Assembly (NCBI GenBank): GCA_037954325.1
Contig: JBBMNZ010000001.1
Location: forward strand, 10,669,758-10,733,757
Length of the DNA stretch: 64,000 bases
Reading direction: 5' to 3'
Source of the DNA: Fistularia commersonii
Taxonomy: Eukaryota; Chordata; Actinopteri; Syngnathiformes; Fistulariidae
A model generated the notes under the pieces. That model did not search any database, had not been told where the DNA came from, and was given only the letters and a program-made list of their open reading frames with translations. Both the position numbers and the translations under genes were made by a program. Positions 1 through 15,000 of this stretch are shown here, one piece after another (positions within the stretch are counted from its first letter, which is position 1; each line of letters opens with the position of its first letter).

Positions 1-1899
1 GTCAGCGTCAAGTTACCTCCAATCCCAATAGCTACTTTTGCCTCAATCCCATTCATTTGACCATTGTAAAAACCTGTTTGCCCAGCACTAGAGGATTTAG
101 AAAAGGCTTGTAAGGTATCCCTGACCATTTCTAACCTCAAGATAATACTAAGCAACACACACTGTCAAATCCTTAAATATTAAGGCAATGGTGATTGGAG
201 AGAGCAAACCATCTTGTTTTTGCCCCAATCCAGCAAGGAAGACCTTGCTGCCCCCTGCTGTTAGACCTAATAATTACAGGTAAGAATTTAATAATTTACA
301 AAACAACAGCTTCACTGGATAGACCTCATTTTACTTGAGGTCTGTCTTGGGTTAGACAGCCTCAACTTTCCCTGCAACACCATAAGAGGGGGAAAAGTCA
401 TGGAAGTAAAGCAACTCTATGCAAACTACTTATCAAATATCTTTGCTTCTTTCTTCCTCCTGTTTTTTAAGACGACTTTGTCAGACACGTCCAAGTTTCT
501 TTGATCCCAGAGGCACTGTGCTTGAGAAGTGGAAGAGGCTGAGTGATGGCTGAAAAATGCTTTTGTAGAGATTAGGGGAATTTCGACTTTCTGAGTCAGT
601 GACCAGACCTTAAAATAGCCTCGCATTTGCCTACAGAGCCGGCCATCCACATTTCCTCAGTTCTAGGGAAGAGTTTGACCTGATTATCAACAGGGCTAAA
701 ACCATACACTGACTGGAATGTAATTTCTATTGGCAAATAGAGGAGTGAGATTTACTCACATCCCAGAACCATCCCCACTGTTCCACACAGAGAGAGAAGA
801 ATTAAGAATAAGAAAGAGTTATTATTGAGCAGGTCAAAGGAGCTCATATAAAAATGTACTCCATCCAGATCCCCTCACACTGCTATATGAATGGCTTTGT
901 TGTTCAAGATATTTTCCTCCTGCATCTTTTCCAGTGTGTCCTAAAGACATTTTTAGACTTCAAATTACTTCTCTTTAAATTGCTTTTATAAACATTTACA
1001 TGAAATTTGTTCTTGAATAAACTTTTTTCCCCAAATGCAAAGCTGAGAATCTAATCATTCTCTCATCAGAATGAGGATATCCTATCTTTGTCAATGCAAA
1101 TCAAAGAAGGCAATACAATTAGGTGGCACAAAACAGAGCTTTTCCCCCAATTTTGATCATGTGCAACCATTTATGGACTTAGTGAGACTGCAATTCAAGG
1201 CTAAGACTAGTAATGTAACCTGCATATTAGTTGTAAATAAATGACCAATTTACATACAATGCAGGCAATCACAGTCATGATATTTTGATTCGTGAAAAAT
1301 AATAATGGCAGAAAATGCTAAGCACAGGATCATATGATCTCATTATTCACAATTCTAGTGATTAGTGTTGTGAATGTATTGGATATAGGACAAAATGAAA
1401 ATGAATGAGTAAAAAACAAAACATAAATCAAAAATCTTCCATTGGCTTTTCAGATATTAAGGTTGTTATCGCTATACATTATGTTAAACATTGTATCCAA
1501 ATTGTAATTGTGGGATTAAAATAACAGCACTTGAAAAAGTAACACATTTTTCCCTTCTCAGAACAATTCCAACCACCAGAAACCAGAAAGATATTCCTTT
1601 TAATCTAAAAATTATATTTGCTTTCTCTTTCAATTTCTATTACCCTTGTATCTTTTTGAGCAGGTTAGTTCAAGTTAAAAATGATAAAGAAAAACATTTT
1701 ATATTCTTAACATTATCATAACACACACACACACAAATAATAAAATCAAATAAGCTCTTGAAAAGGACCAAGTGTTAATGGTGGAGCTGAATTAAGGTGA
1801 TAGGAATGGCTATCATTTTTGTGGGAAAATCCAAAACAAACTACAAGAGGCTTTCAGTGGAGTAAAAGGGAAGGCTTTTGATCACAAGAGAGGACTCAC
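1..1899. other. clic4 intron 2 (partial), no coding sequence recognised
   Basis: AT-rich DNA downstream of clic4 coding exon 2 on the minus strand. I looked for the next CLIC exon (the segment beginning KPADLQNLAPG in vertebrate CLIC4) and did not see it, so it should lie left of the window. Only short chance open frames and a small (AC)n run near 1722-1735 are visible. Confidence 0.6.
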
Positions 1900-3503
1900 C
1901 TCTTGAGGTCTACAGTGGTGACATTGAAGACAACGCCTTTAAGCCATAGGATCATGAAGAGCCTCTGGGAGAAGGGGCAGTTTCCGATGCTCTCACCATC
2001 ACTTCCAGCCTTCAACAGAAAGAGACAGATAGCATAAGAAACGTCTTTGCTTTTAAAGCAAATTAAACAAAAGGGAAAAATAATGCTTATTTTCATTAAT
2101 TTGTTAATACTACTACCTGTCAATGTCTTTAATGACAGAAACTGGTGTTACATCTTATATTGCTATAAAATATGTTGAGATAACTAGTCAAGCAAAATGG
2201 CTGTTTTGATAAATATGCACCTTTTCAACCAAATAACCAAACTCTTTAAACAAACAACATATTTAACTCTGGAAAGTAGCACAAGAGAGTGAATTAATTT
2301 CAAGTATCTATTTAATAACATGAACAAATACCACTGATAGCAGCTCAATTATACATTCAATCATACAATTTATTTTTAAAAAGGTCCCCATGATTATAGA
2401 GCCCTCCCTTTTGCTGCTTAACTATATGTTCCCGGATTTTGAACTGCCGTCAACAAAACAAAGCTCAAGCACAAGAAAGGAGAGACAGAATGTAAAGGAA
2501 TAAAGGAAGAGCTCCTTTAAAGTATTTCCACACATTTATCCTTAACTAAACTGTAGCTGTTTCCTGAAAGCGAGAGGAAACTTGAAGTGATAAAGCCTGG
2601 TTAGCTTTTTGTTTATTCCTCTGCTGTGCTGCACAAAAGCACAAAGCCGAGAAGTAATTGGGAGAATGACATCAGTGGAAGCAGCTTGTGCCTTCAAAAT
2701 TTAACAAATGTTCACCATTGAGAGGCTGGCCAAAGACAAGAACGCTGTGTGTAAAAAGCTGAAGAGACAATAGCGTCACCAAATGCGGGGTGCTGCAAGC
2801 ATTCAGTGATATCTCCCACCTTCTGCACAACTACCTCTTTGTCCACATGCTCACTCTTCTCTCCCCTCCTTCACCTTGTTTTTGCTAACGACAGGCATGC
2901 ACTAAGGGAAGACTCTGGTTGGAACTCTCAGTCTGAGGGCACAATAAGAATGGGATCAGAATTTAAAGGGTGAGTCCATAATGTCTTGAGTATTTAAGGA
3001 AAATAATGACTCATATGATCAAGAATCATACATCTGTGACAGTTATAGGCACTAAGTAGCTTGTTTTGGATCAATTGCTATCCAACTTTCGACCGAGCTA
3101 TGCACAAGCATGGAGGTCATTCAAACAGCAATGTTCTGGAGTGCACCCTTTCTTTGAGATAGTTATTGTAGGAGAGCTCCACTGATTTAGCTGAATATTC
3201 TCTTTTTCACACTCATTCACTGCAGTCCGCATTCCTGCATTAGTTCTTTGAATTCTTCTAGGTAATGTCAAATATCATACATCATTACATTATTGTAGGT
3301 AAGACTCCATTTGAGACCCTTTTCAGACTTAAGACCAAAAAATGACCAAGAGACAATGAAACACGACACAGGGATAATGTGAAATTTCTTAACAATTAAG
3401 GTGGCCCTCAAGTCACTTAATAGAACCTTTTTTCTGTGTTGCACTTTTATTCAGGTTCCTTGAAAAAGTGAATATTTTGATTAAGCTTTAGCTTCAGTTG
3501 CAA

Positions 3504-3534
<31 letters not shown>

Positions 3535-5974
3535 TCACCCACACACACACACATTTTGGTGGCAACCACAATTACACTGCCAAGGGCAGGACATCCCATA
3601 AAGAATCCTTAACACCTATGCAATTTTATTTGGAAATTATTGTTACTGATCAAAATAACTGATTAAACAGAAAATTTGAACAGGAACAACAACATGTTTT
3701 CGATGAGAAAAAAAACAATTGTGGAACATGTGAAGTTTCTGGTCTGTACCATAGATGGACCTTTGAAGTTTACCAGATATTTGGAAAAAAAAGTCTTAAA
3801 ATAATCTAATGAAAGCCACAAGCCACAAATATATATTCTTACATGTAATGTATAACATTATATTATGTATAGGATCCCAGGAACTTTGACTGATCTCCCC
3901 TTGACTAATATGCATGCATCAAAGAGAGCATGTGAGTGCCTAAGAGGCAGAACAAGACTGCAGAGGAACACTGGTGAATCTCTAGCATTTTAGATGAATA
4001 TTCACCATTCAAAGGTCCATAGCAGAGAATGCAAAATCAGACAGCCCCACACCACCGACATGGACTATACCAGGGGTCGGCAACCCGTAACTCCCAAAGA
4101 GCCATTTGGACCCTGTTTCCTCGGAAAAGAAAACTCTGGGAGCCGCAATTACTTTTTGACATCTAAAATAAAGGCACCACTGTATATTATGCTTTTTATC
4201 ACCTTTACACTTTGTATAAACAAGTGTGTAGTGTGTTGCTTCTGAAATTCACAAAGTATTGCGGAGAAAATTAAATTTTATTTATGTAATGAACCCCTTT
4301 TTGAGCTTTGGGCTTTCAGAGCCTGTAGAGGCGCCTTGACCTGAATTTTAAAAATAGATCGGGAAGAAAAATCACTGCGTCAGTAAACAATAAAAAATAA
4401 GTATTTGCAAAATATCTTCATAAATATTTATTTTACCTGGTTTATGGGACTTCTGCTCCTGAACTTCTGCGCACAGCATCTGCAAATCGGGACTTTACCG
4501 GCTGGCGGGTATACCAGCTTCCGCGAGTGTGACGTTATTTTGTGCGCCGAAAAATAATAGATATAATTTTATTTAATATTTCAAGATCACAATAATCTTC
4601 CAACTCAGAACTAAAAGTTAAAAAAAGGAATTAACACAAATGAAATACACTTCAATTAAATATTTATAATTCATTTTCCCAAGCCACTCGGAGCCGCAGT
4701 GTAAAGATGAAAGAGCCGTGGGTTGCCGACCCCTGGACTAAACACTGATCAGATGTCCACCTTTTTTAATACGAAAAAATATATTTTCCAGGACATTTTC
4801 AGCTGCTGCAGTATGACCCACTGTTTCTAATGTTTTCCACTGACAACAGTACAGCAACAGACATGCAAGTGTACAAATTTTAACCTGCCTGCATTCACTC
4901 ACAAGACAGAGAAGCAGAGAGAGGAAACACTTTCCGGGACAACTTGAGCTTCTCCAGGACATTTGACTTTCCAAGAGGCATAGGAACCCTGCTGGCCGTC
5001 TCTTGGGTTTGAATGGGAAAGGTTGCATAGATGACATGTTTTTTGCACGTTAGGGTTAAATGGGACTGAGCCCAGGTCAACCAAGCGACCTCACTAACCT
5101 GACAGCATTGTGACATACACAACAAAGGCAGCCTATGGGTGAAAAGTTTTTTACAATATAATAAATCATAACATATGTTGAAAGATTGAATTTTTGTTTT
5201 TATGTTATTGATAAAAAAAATTATCAAATAGGACCATAACATCTTAGTAAACAGGAATCCCTTTTTTACTACTTTTACAATGCGTACAATTTTGACCAGA
5301 CACAACAGTTTATTTGCATGTGTCTTGATTGAGATTTTGCCTTGTGTGTGATAAGAGAGATAACATTTTCTTTTCTATTTTTACATTGTACCACATTCTT
5401 TGGTATTTCCTTGAATCTGTTCTATTGTGTAAGTCCCTGCTTGAGGGCTGGCGTGGTCTAGTTCGCTTGAGATTTTTTTGAAAATTTGTCTCCTGGCATA
5501 TCTTTGAAAATGTGAGGTGCTTTACACATAGTGTAATTGAGATTCTGTCTTATATGAATAGAAGGTTTGAATGTTTTCTTAAGTCTCCTATATAGAATTT
5601 AGTTTCTATTCAAGTTAATATCAGAGGCAATGCAAGATATACCAGTTATCTTTGAAGTCCTTAGAATTTCTTTTTAAAGAATAAATGTAAATGTCAGCTG
5701 TGATATCTGTGAAATTTATATAGACAGAAATCCGAACAATGTGAAGAGTTAAAAGAAAAATTCACCAGTTGTACAGTAAAAAAGGCTATCAGACTTTGAT
5801 AAAGTGAAGGACATCGATGTGGTGAGTCTCCTTTGAAAACCATTCAGTCCCAGATCAAGGGTTGCTTTGAATCAGAGCAATCACCAAACAGAGGAACACA
5901 CAGTGACAGGATTACCAGTGCACAGGTTAACCATCTGGAAGATCATTTCTCCAGGGAAAATTATTGTGTGTGTA

Positions 5975-6065
<91 letters not shown>

Positions 6066-9000
6066 CACACCGCTGATTTTTCAGCTTTTCCCACTTGCAA
6101 AGCATGTATCTCTGATGTCCTTACACAGCTCTCTGGTCTTAGCCATTGGGAAGAGGTTTGACTGTGTGGACAGGTGTCTTTTATACAGGTAAGAAGTTCA
6201 AACTGGTACAGTTAATACAGGTAATACTTTTGTCATGCAATAAAATACAAAATACTTAAAAATCATTCTGTTTCAGAGTCCGCCACCGACAGTTGAAGAG
6301 TACCTATGATAAAAATTACAGAACAGCACTTGGAGAGGAATACACATACACACACACACAAACACACACACACACACACTAAGAGGGAATAACAGTATAG
6401 CTCAGATGAAATTAACATAACGTGGAGAACATGCAAACTCCACACAGAAAGGTCCCCAGTAAGGATTAAATCAGGACCTTCTTACACTTTCTTCACGTTG
6501 TGAGGCTCAAGGGATAACCCATGTACCACCATGACACTGAGAGAAAGAGAGAGAAAAAAACTCAAACACCATTCAAGACCCATATATAGTGGCAAAAAAG
6601 TGGGTAACAGTATTTCTTTAAATAGATCAACAGAGCAGGCCTACCTGATGTCAAGAATTAGACTGTTCTACAACGTGAAACACAACCAACATGCAACAAC
6701 TACAGTCTACGACAAGTCTTTTGCAAGTCCTCAAAGTTTACTTTATATTGGTTTGATGAACTGCTTTGAAGCAAACCCAGACATTAAAACCCAGGCAATA
6801 GAGAAGGTCGCAGCAGCTGAGAAAGACATTTCACCCTATGGACTCGCTGTCAGTCCTTTGAGCCATGGCAGTGTTCTCACCCACTTCAGCCTGCAGCAGA
6901 ATAGACTGCACTTCTGTGTCAGACACTGATAGCAGGGATCTTGTGCTGAGCAACACACAGAGGTATTACAGGAAATGGGTAGGAAATTAGGGATTGGAGG
7001 GAGTGCTGACCAAAGTGAGACAGAGCAAACAGAAACAGATGCTCTAAGTGGGAGGACCAAAGGAACAACAAGCTGTTTCTCCTCCTCCCACTCGATTTCT
7101 CTCCCCTTATTCTGGGCCCCTCTGTGGAGTCAGGGGGAGGTGAGAGCATTTCTGTGCCTGTGTGTATGTGTGTGTAGGAGGGGGCTATTTCAGAAATGTC
7201 CTGTTACTACCGTCAAAGAGCATGCTTTGTTTAGAATTAAGTGATGATGCTCGTAGTGGGAGTTTGTTTCAGGCATATAAACTACTGCACTCTTAAGAAG
7301 GGCTGGTCAACCATTCACTGTGTGAACTCAAGTAAGATGATCTTCAGAAGTGATTGTTTTGTATGATATAAAAAAATGACATGTGTCGTAGGTGTCCAAT
7401 AAAACTAAAATCTGTGTAAATATCCTGGGAAATTGTAATAGACCACAGGTTTTTTGTGTACATGTAAGGCTACATGATTGACTGATATTCAATCTAGGGG
7501 GTACCAACATCTTACCTAAAAACAGCTGGGAATGGCTCTATCTCCTCTGTCAAATTGCATGCAGGATTGATAATAACTTAAAGAATACAAATATCCAACA
7601 CAATATAGAAGAGATTCATCTCATAGCATTGTTTTCTTTTGGTCAGCTAAAACTTTCAAGTGGGGCACTTTACATTTAAGTGAATGAGTTGTGGAGAATT
7701 CTGTACAGTGACAAAACAAAGCACTTTGTGTGAGCAGAATTCTGGGCATGTCACCAGTTCCCAAGCAGGAGGAAACACTCCAATAAAGCATTATTGAGAC
7801 AAGAAATAATTTCAGAAGGAGCCCACATAAGGAAAGGGACACTGGCTGAGAGTGAGTCATACTTTAGAGATAAATGAAAGATTTCAAGTGAAATCAGTTA
7901 CTTCCCAGTAACTCAACCAATGTTTTTGGTTTAATCCCAGAACACACACTGAGGTCCAATAAAGTGCAGTTAGATGTCGTCTAAGAATCAGTGGTCAGGA
8001 CATCATGACCTTGCTGCAGTACAGTCAGTCAGTCAGTCAAGGGGAGGAAGTTAAAAATGTTCCTTCTGACAAATGATGAGATCATCTTAATCAGACATGT
8101 CATTTCAGACTTCTCTTTTAGGGCAGTGGCCAAATTAGCACATCTCACTTCAAATGAGATTGATTTAAGGCCTTTACTAATTATCCTGTGTATGGCTGGG
8201 TATACACGGGAGACAGTGTGCACTTTTACAGCCACAAAGGTATCTAGCTTCTTCTCAGCTCTACTCCTATAAATGTTTCATGAGTCAGAAAGTAAAATGG
8301 AAAAGGTATGCCATGCAAACACTCCCCTTTTTTCATTCATCTTCCTTTCTCAGCTATTTGTGAACGCCTCACATTAAACATCTACCTTTCTGACGGTTCT
8401 TGTTTTCATAATTTTCATCTGAACCAGATGTTTCTCTTGATAGATGATGGGAGATCAGGATTCAACTAGCAGTCAAACACAAATCAACCCTGTTTAGGCT
8501 GGGCATGGCCCAGCCCATTCTCTGCTCACAATCTAAATTTAGCAACATTGAGGTCCGTGCCTTCCCCCAAATGGGTGGGCTGCTCTGAAAGTTCAAGCCA
8601 CACTTTGACCGAATAAGGAACTGATGGTACAACAAGCTCCACAACGTTCTTCCTCTAGCTCCAAAACACAGCAGGAAAATCTATTTGAGAAGAGGCAGTC
8701 ATGGCAACGTCAAGGGCAGTGCCTCTCCCTATTTGCTGGACAAGTATGCAGGTTGGGCTGGGGTTAGGGCTGTAACTGTACAGAGGCAACAGTACCAAGT
8801 CTGGCCCGTAAAGAAAAAGTCTATCTGTTTATGGTGGTCTTAGTGGACCTACAGTAGTTAACAAGGTTAAGCTTGTGACCCATAAACTCTGTGTTTCCCA
8901 ACAGTATCTTTTAATACTACTCAGTGCAATAAAAAAAAAAGTTTTGAAAGTTTATACACAGCGCTAAAGGAGGAATGTCTTTATAACACCTGCCTTCCCC

Positions 9001-12000
9001 TCCCCTTGCAATAGCCACCTGCTTATCAGTCTTTCCTCAGTGTCTCATAGAAATAATGTGGAATGTTTCTCCTTAAATCAGCAAGTTTCAACCAAGTCTA
9101 ACCAAGAATATTGTGGGAAGAGGGATTCCTTGTTAATATCCGACCATATGAGTTTTGCTTCCAAAAATCTATTCAAGACGAACAAATTGATGGTATTGAC
9201 CAGTGCAATACAGAGAAATGTTGTCAAATAATTACCACTTCCACTTGAAGTATTGCACAGTAACAATGTCTATTGATATCAAATGATGTAATTTTTGTGG
9301 CATGCATTATGGATGTGGTCAACAACATGTAAATAAAACATTTTGCAAGTTTCATTACATAGTATGATGACGCTTTTCTTTTGTAGAACTTGACCAAATA
9401 CTTACACTATAAAAACAAAGGAATGCTACCAAATAGTAGTTAAGATGTGCAATTACAGGCCCCAAACAAAATTATATTGTTTTGTCACAATCTTCAGTCA
9501 GACAGTTCAAACAGGTCCCTAACTTGTAGTTTTCAACATCTTCACCAAAGGTCCGACCTGGGAGGACTAATAAGCCAAAATATGTTTTACTGGTTGTTTC
9601 ATGAGAATGCGACTAGAATGCGTTGTTTAAAAAATAAAAAAATGATTAAAAAAAATAATCGGAATTCATAAACACATATCTTGATATAAGGGCCTTGTCA
9701 TTGTTTTACCAGCCCAATGCATCCTGGGTTGATGACATATAAAGGTTGAGGACCCGCTACTACAAAAGAAGCATTTAATGACCGGGCACCAGCACAATCA
9801 CGGAGAAAGATGACGAGTCACCCTATCAGTCAAAACAGAAGTCCGTAAGTCTACAGTGAACAACCGTCAACAAAAAAAGTGGAGCTACTTAAAACAGATG
9901 CTCTCTTCTCTGTTAGCATCGCAACACAGTTGCCACAGGCACACCGGCAACTTTTGCAGACTCTTGCCTCTTGGCTTGTTTTTAAGCTCATTTTGACTTC
10001 TGTCCTCCGCCTTATCCTCCTCACTCACATGACTCTCGGGTTCAAATGGGAAGGGTTGCGCAGATGACATGTTTTGCACATCAGAGTAAAATGAATGGGA
10101 CCAAGCCCATGTCAACCCTGTGACCTCACTACCCAGACAGCATTGCGATGCAACCCCTACTATTTAATGAAGCTTCCTCACTACCCAGACAGCGTTGAAA
10201 CAACAATGGCGGCCTACATGTGAAAACGTTTTTTTGAATTTTATACAAACTAAGATTTGCAGAGACTTTATAATACTTTTTTTTGTGGCTGGTACGAATA
10301 TTGATGAAATAGGACAATAATATCTTGGCAACTGGGGACCCCTTTAAAGCCTTCATTTTACAGACTAAGGTACTGAGTCCCCTGGAAAAGAATCCTGCCT
10401 GTTTAAAAAAAAAATGTCCTGGTTGCCATAAAAACACTTGTGCGGTAGCCAGTCAGCTACTGTATTAACCCAACAGCGCACCATCCTTACTATCTGACAC
10501 TCCTCTTAATACAGCATGTATTTAGTTTGTCATATTTTATGTCTCCAGGCTGGCCTGGGAATGCCTCGGGCCCCCCCCCCAAAAGGAGTTGGACCATGTG
10601 GCGGGGGAGAGGGAGGTCTAGGCCTCACTGTCTGGGCCTCACTGAGGGGGGTCTGGGCCTCACTGCTCCGACTGCTGGCCCCCCGAGAGAAGATGGATGG
10701 ATGGATGGATATTTTCATTCTAGGTACAGTACTGAATTGTCCAGCATATTTCAATTATCCTGTCTAATTGTTCAATGATGCATTTTTACATCTCACACAA
10801 GGTTGAAATATTAAAAAAAGACATAATTTGACAATTATGGAAGACCATAATGTTTGTAAAGGCATTTGATGTAATCGAGTCAAGAGCGTATTTCCGCAGC
10901 TCAGCAAAACTTCCCCTTATCGTCTGCCATCTTTGCAGTATTCCCCTCCCCCCTCAAATTGGGATTGTCGCCTCCCATATTATACAGGCACTACGTCAAA
11001 CTATAAATTTCATGCAGGAACTCTTTTTTTCCCCGACAGCGCACCAAATATTCCTTCAAATGTCTTTGCTCTGCCTAGTTAGATTGTGGACCACTTGTTG
11101 ACCACTTTTTGCTTTGGACAGCTTTTATTTTGAGACAATTTTGGCCTCTGTTGCATAATAATTGAGAGAATATTTATGAACTATGTAGAAACGAGCAGAG
11201 TATTTCTAAGTGATTACTGAGAGAGGATACAAGACAGTAGGACAACTTTTTCTTTGAGATCAACCAACTCAGTGTTTCCATGATCTTTGAGTCATATTAC
11301 TGTGCTTCACTTTATACAACCCTCCTGTCTGAGAGGTTGCGTCTGGGCTGGGTGGTAAGTGACAAAAGGACTCGAAGTCTAACCATGGTGAGACATGGGT
11401 AGTAAGAGCCTGAGTAAGACCCTGCCGGGCCCTGCCTGGCATTACAACCTTGGTGTGGCTCTGACTCAGGCTGACATCACATAGTGGAAACCTCTAGACT
11501 TCCAGTTAGACATAGGCCTACTGTGCTGGAGCATGTGAGCTCTAAAGAAACCTCAGCTGCTGTGGAAAACTGGAAACCTTGGTTCAAAGAAGGTTCCTTC
11601 ATAATCACACAACCAAACTGATGAAAGATAAGTGAATCCTATTTATAAACCCCAATGTATTTAGCAACAGTCGGGACGACATAAAACTGCCAGCCTGTGT
11701 TTCTATAGGAACAAGGAAGGTGTTTATCAAGAGTAACACAGGGCCAGAAGGCTAGCAATGTGTTTAAATAGCATAAACGGCTGTTAAAGGGTCAAACGAG
11801 CTATATACTGAAACTAGCAATGGCAAAAAGTGGTAAATAACTTGTTCCAAACATCTTTAAGAATCAGATTTTCTAGGGCCAGCATTTGTTGGATATAAAC
11901 TTAAATGAACCATGTCTCAGGTTATTCAGGACAAATACCTGAACAGCTGTGAACAACTAGTGTCACAAACAAAGCCAAAACACTGTTCAAACACATGCAA

Positions 12001-15000
12001 AACATGCATGGCAAAAAAAGCCTACACAGTGGCCACACAAACAGTGGCAACAAGTGCTGAAGAAAAGGGTCTGTGCATTGGCAATGTTTGCTCAAATACA
12101 ACATATTGAAATTGATAAAAAAAAAAAAACAAGCCAGTGGCTTTGAGTGAACCAAAAAACTATTGTGATGAACCAAACAGCAGGACATATCTGCATGTTC
12201 AGGCAAAACAAACTTTTGCTGGAGTGAAAAAAACATATTCCAACGTATATGGTTTATTTCTCCCCAGAATTGTCTCCAGAAAGACACTTCTTAATTAGTG
12301 AGAGGCCATCCATAATCTGAACCAGCACCAATGATTGTGATTTGTACTTTTAGTCTGTATTTTTTGGTATGAAAATGGCTTAATAATTGTTATACTGTAC
12401 TTTTGTTTTGTGCTAACAATTTTAAAACTCCTTGTTATTTTTGTTGTTTTCAGTAACACGGTCTGCAGCTTGTTAAAAAAATGCTATAAGACAATTGCAT
12501 GTTCATGCTATTTTTTGTGACACGCATATTTTTTATGATGCCAGTATTGGGAAAGCCCCGGTGGCTGCTTCAGGATTTTTAAGTCTCCTTTAGTAGTATT
12601 TTAGGACTTCTTTTTTATTCCATTCACACTGAATTTCTTATCAAATATAATGTTGCTGTTCTTGGAACCAAAAAGTAAAACTTCACATTGATTATATTCA
12701 TTCTGTGTCTAAACCAATAAGAAAATGTGGGATAGTTAAACATATCCTGAACATATTGCTGGGAAAAACATCTAAACTAAATTAGCTTTCCAACTTCAAC
12801 ATAAAAGAAAATGATCAAAGATCAAATGCAATCACTTACAAGCCAGAATGAGTGCATTAGAAGTACCCAGGGGCTGTCTAGCTAATGTTTAACACTTAAA
12901 GTGTCAGTGATGCTTTTAAGCGCAAATGTCATCTATCCTTTGTATCCATGTGCTACAAGGTGGGTTGGGTATGCTAGGGCAAGGTCCTCTCGAGACATAT
13001 ACATGTGACACACAAGTAGACTATCAAGTTAAGATTTTTGAGATTATACCTCTCATGTGCCAGGGCGAATTCTACTGATGGATGATATAGAGGGTGTCTC
13101 ACAAAAATTGTTCACAAAATTAGGGTTTTAGCATTTTCTCTGTATTACAATGATTCCTCATTACCCTAATATTTAGTTTTGTGTATGGTCGTCTTGAGCA
13201 TTTAACCATTTGTTTCTTAGAGTTTGCCTTTTCCTATTGTGTAACGTTCATATTAATAAATGCATAACAAACTTATCCATGAATGAGCGGTCCTCGTACA
13301 TATTTGGATCAAACCCTCAGTCCCAAAAAACAAATAAAAAACAGATGGTTGGATTTTGTTTGGTGTTCAAAGGGCCATTCAAGTAAAAAATAAGGAGCAG
13401 GGAGACTGCAGTCTGTAAAAGTAACAAGCCATTAATCTTTGTCCCTAAGCTATGGATGCTGACAGAAGCATTGCATAATGCTTGCGAGAAATAAATGGCT
13501 CTATTGATTTTCCTATAAAGACAGCAGCACTCACTTGCCTCAAATGCACCCAAGGGCGAGACACATCACTTATTTAAAGATAAAATTTGTACCTTAAAAT
13601 TAGGCAGGTTAAGTTGGTGCTGCTTGCCATCTACCAAAAGGTTAAATTAATGGTTGACTGGTTAAAAAAAAAAAAAAAAGTTATGACTGGAGCACTGAAA
13701 CTGCTAAAAACGCATGGTCATTATGTTTCTATGAAACAGTACAGAACAAGGCCAAAAATGTTTGTCACATGTTGCAACTGATAGCTATAGATCTCAAGGC
13801 TTGCCGAATAACTATAAAAGACCAGAGTCATCACTATTTATTTAAAAAAGAAAAAGATGAAGAATTTCATGAGATGTAGAACAACTAACACAATTCACTG
13901 CTTATTTTGGCCCCCTCCACTCACTCCCGACTGTTGTTGCTGGTGTAGCTTGTTAAAGGGGTGGTTTTGACGCACTTGACATCTTCAAACAAACAGCGTT
14001 GAGGGGGAAAATGATAGTCATTCATACTTGACAAAGTCGGTGGTCTTAGTCTTCTGCTTATTTCTGATTTTGATATCAACAATATTCCTGATGGATGGAG
14101 GGAAAATGATAAATGTACACAACATCTCACCACACTGTAAAATAATATGGGATAATATTATATGTGCTGCATTGAAACAAATCTCTATTTTACAGGGACT
14201 GGTTTGAGAAAGGTATATAGTCAATAATTGACTTGATGGATGACAATGGTCATCTTTCAGACTACGGATAATTTTGTGGTAAGCACAGCTTTAACCCTCC
14301 CATATCAAAATTCTTGAAACAAAAACAAAGAGATTAACTATGTGTCAATGTTATTTTGGGTTTGGCCAAGTTCTTTATACACAAAAAACAGAATCCAAAA
14401 TTTTCCCCCCAACTTTACCTTCTTCACAAACGATTTTGAATACAATAAAAAAAAATCTTAAAAACGTATGGAAGAATTCAAAAAATATAATGTTTTATGA
14501 ATGATATTCCCCTTGCCACTTTTTCCCTCTAATTATACATTGTTTTTCTCAGGCCTTTACTCTTGTTTACTCTTACAGTTAATGGATTGCATACAAAATA
14601 AGTGTCTTTATGTTTCCTCATGCCTGTTAAATGTCACTGATGTACGATTTAATTAGCTTAAGTTCAATAAAAGCTAAAAAAAAAATAAAATAAAAATAAT
14701 AAATGAAAAAAAATGTTACAATCATTCATTCTTGACGGTACTGTGTGGTTGGAATTTTTTGCGACATTTTACGACAACCGTTAAAAAAAATCGCACTCGC
14801 TCCCATTTATATCATGCCTTATGATGTGAGGAAAAAAAGGAATTATCGACAGACAAAGATGATGCTGGGGGACACATAATTGAGAGGACAAAACAAGAGG
14901 TAATCTTATAAGGCAATAAGGCAATGGGTCGATCCTCGGTATTCCAGAGTCGCTATCGTCCTTTTTAGTCGGTAAGAGCAATAAACACAAAGAGAAATTG

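Noticed and set aside
4895..5305. 136-aa minus frame
   Set aside because: Overlaps the hAT flank and a repeat copy. A similar short peptide appears at the second repeat copy only because the DNA is repeated.
5833..6192. 119-aa plus-strand frame and its opposite-strand partners rich in YIYIYI
   Set aside because: Created by the (TA)43 microsatellite; no similarity to any protein and no splice context.
11912..12287. 65-aa plus and 121-aa minus overlapping frames in clic4 intron 1
   Set aside because: No family resemblance, no splice or promoter support, AT-rich surroundings.
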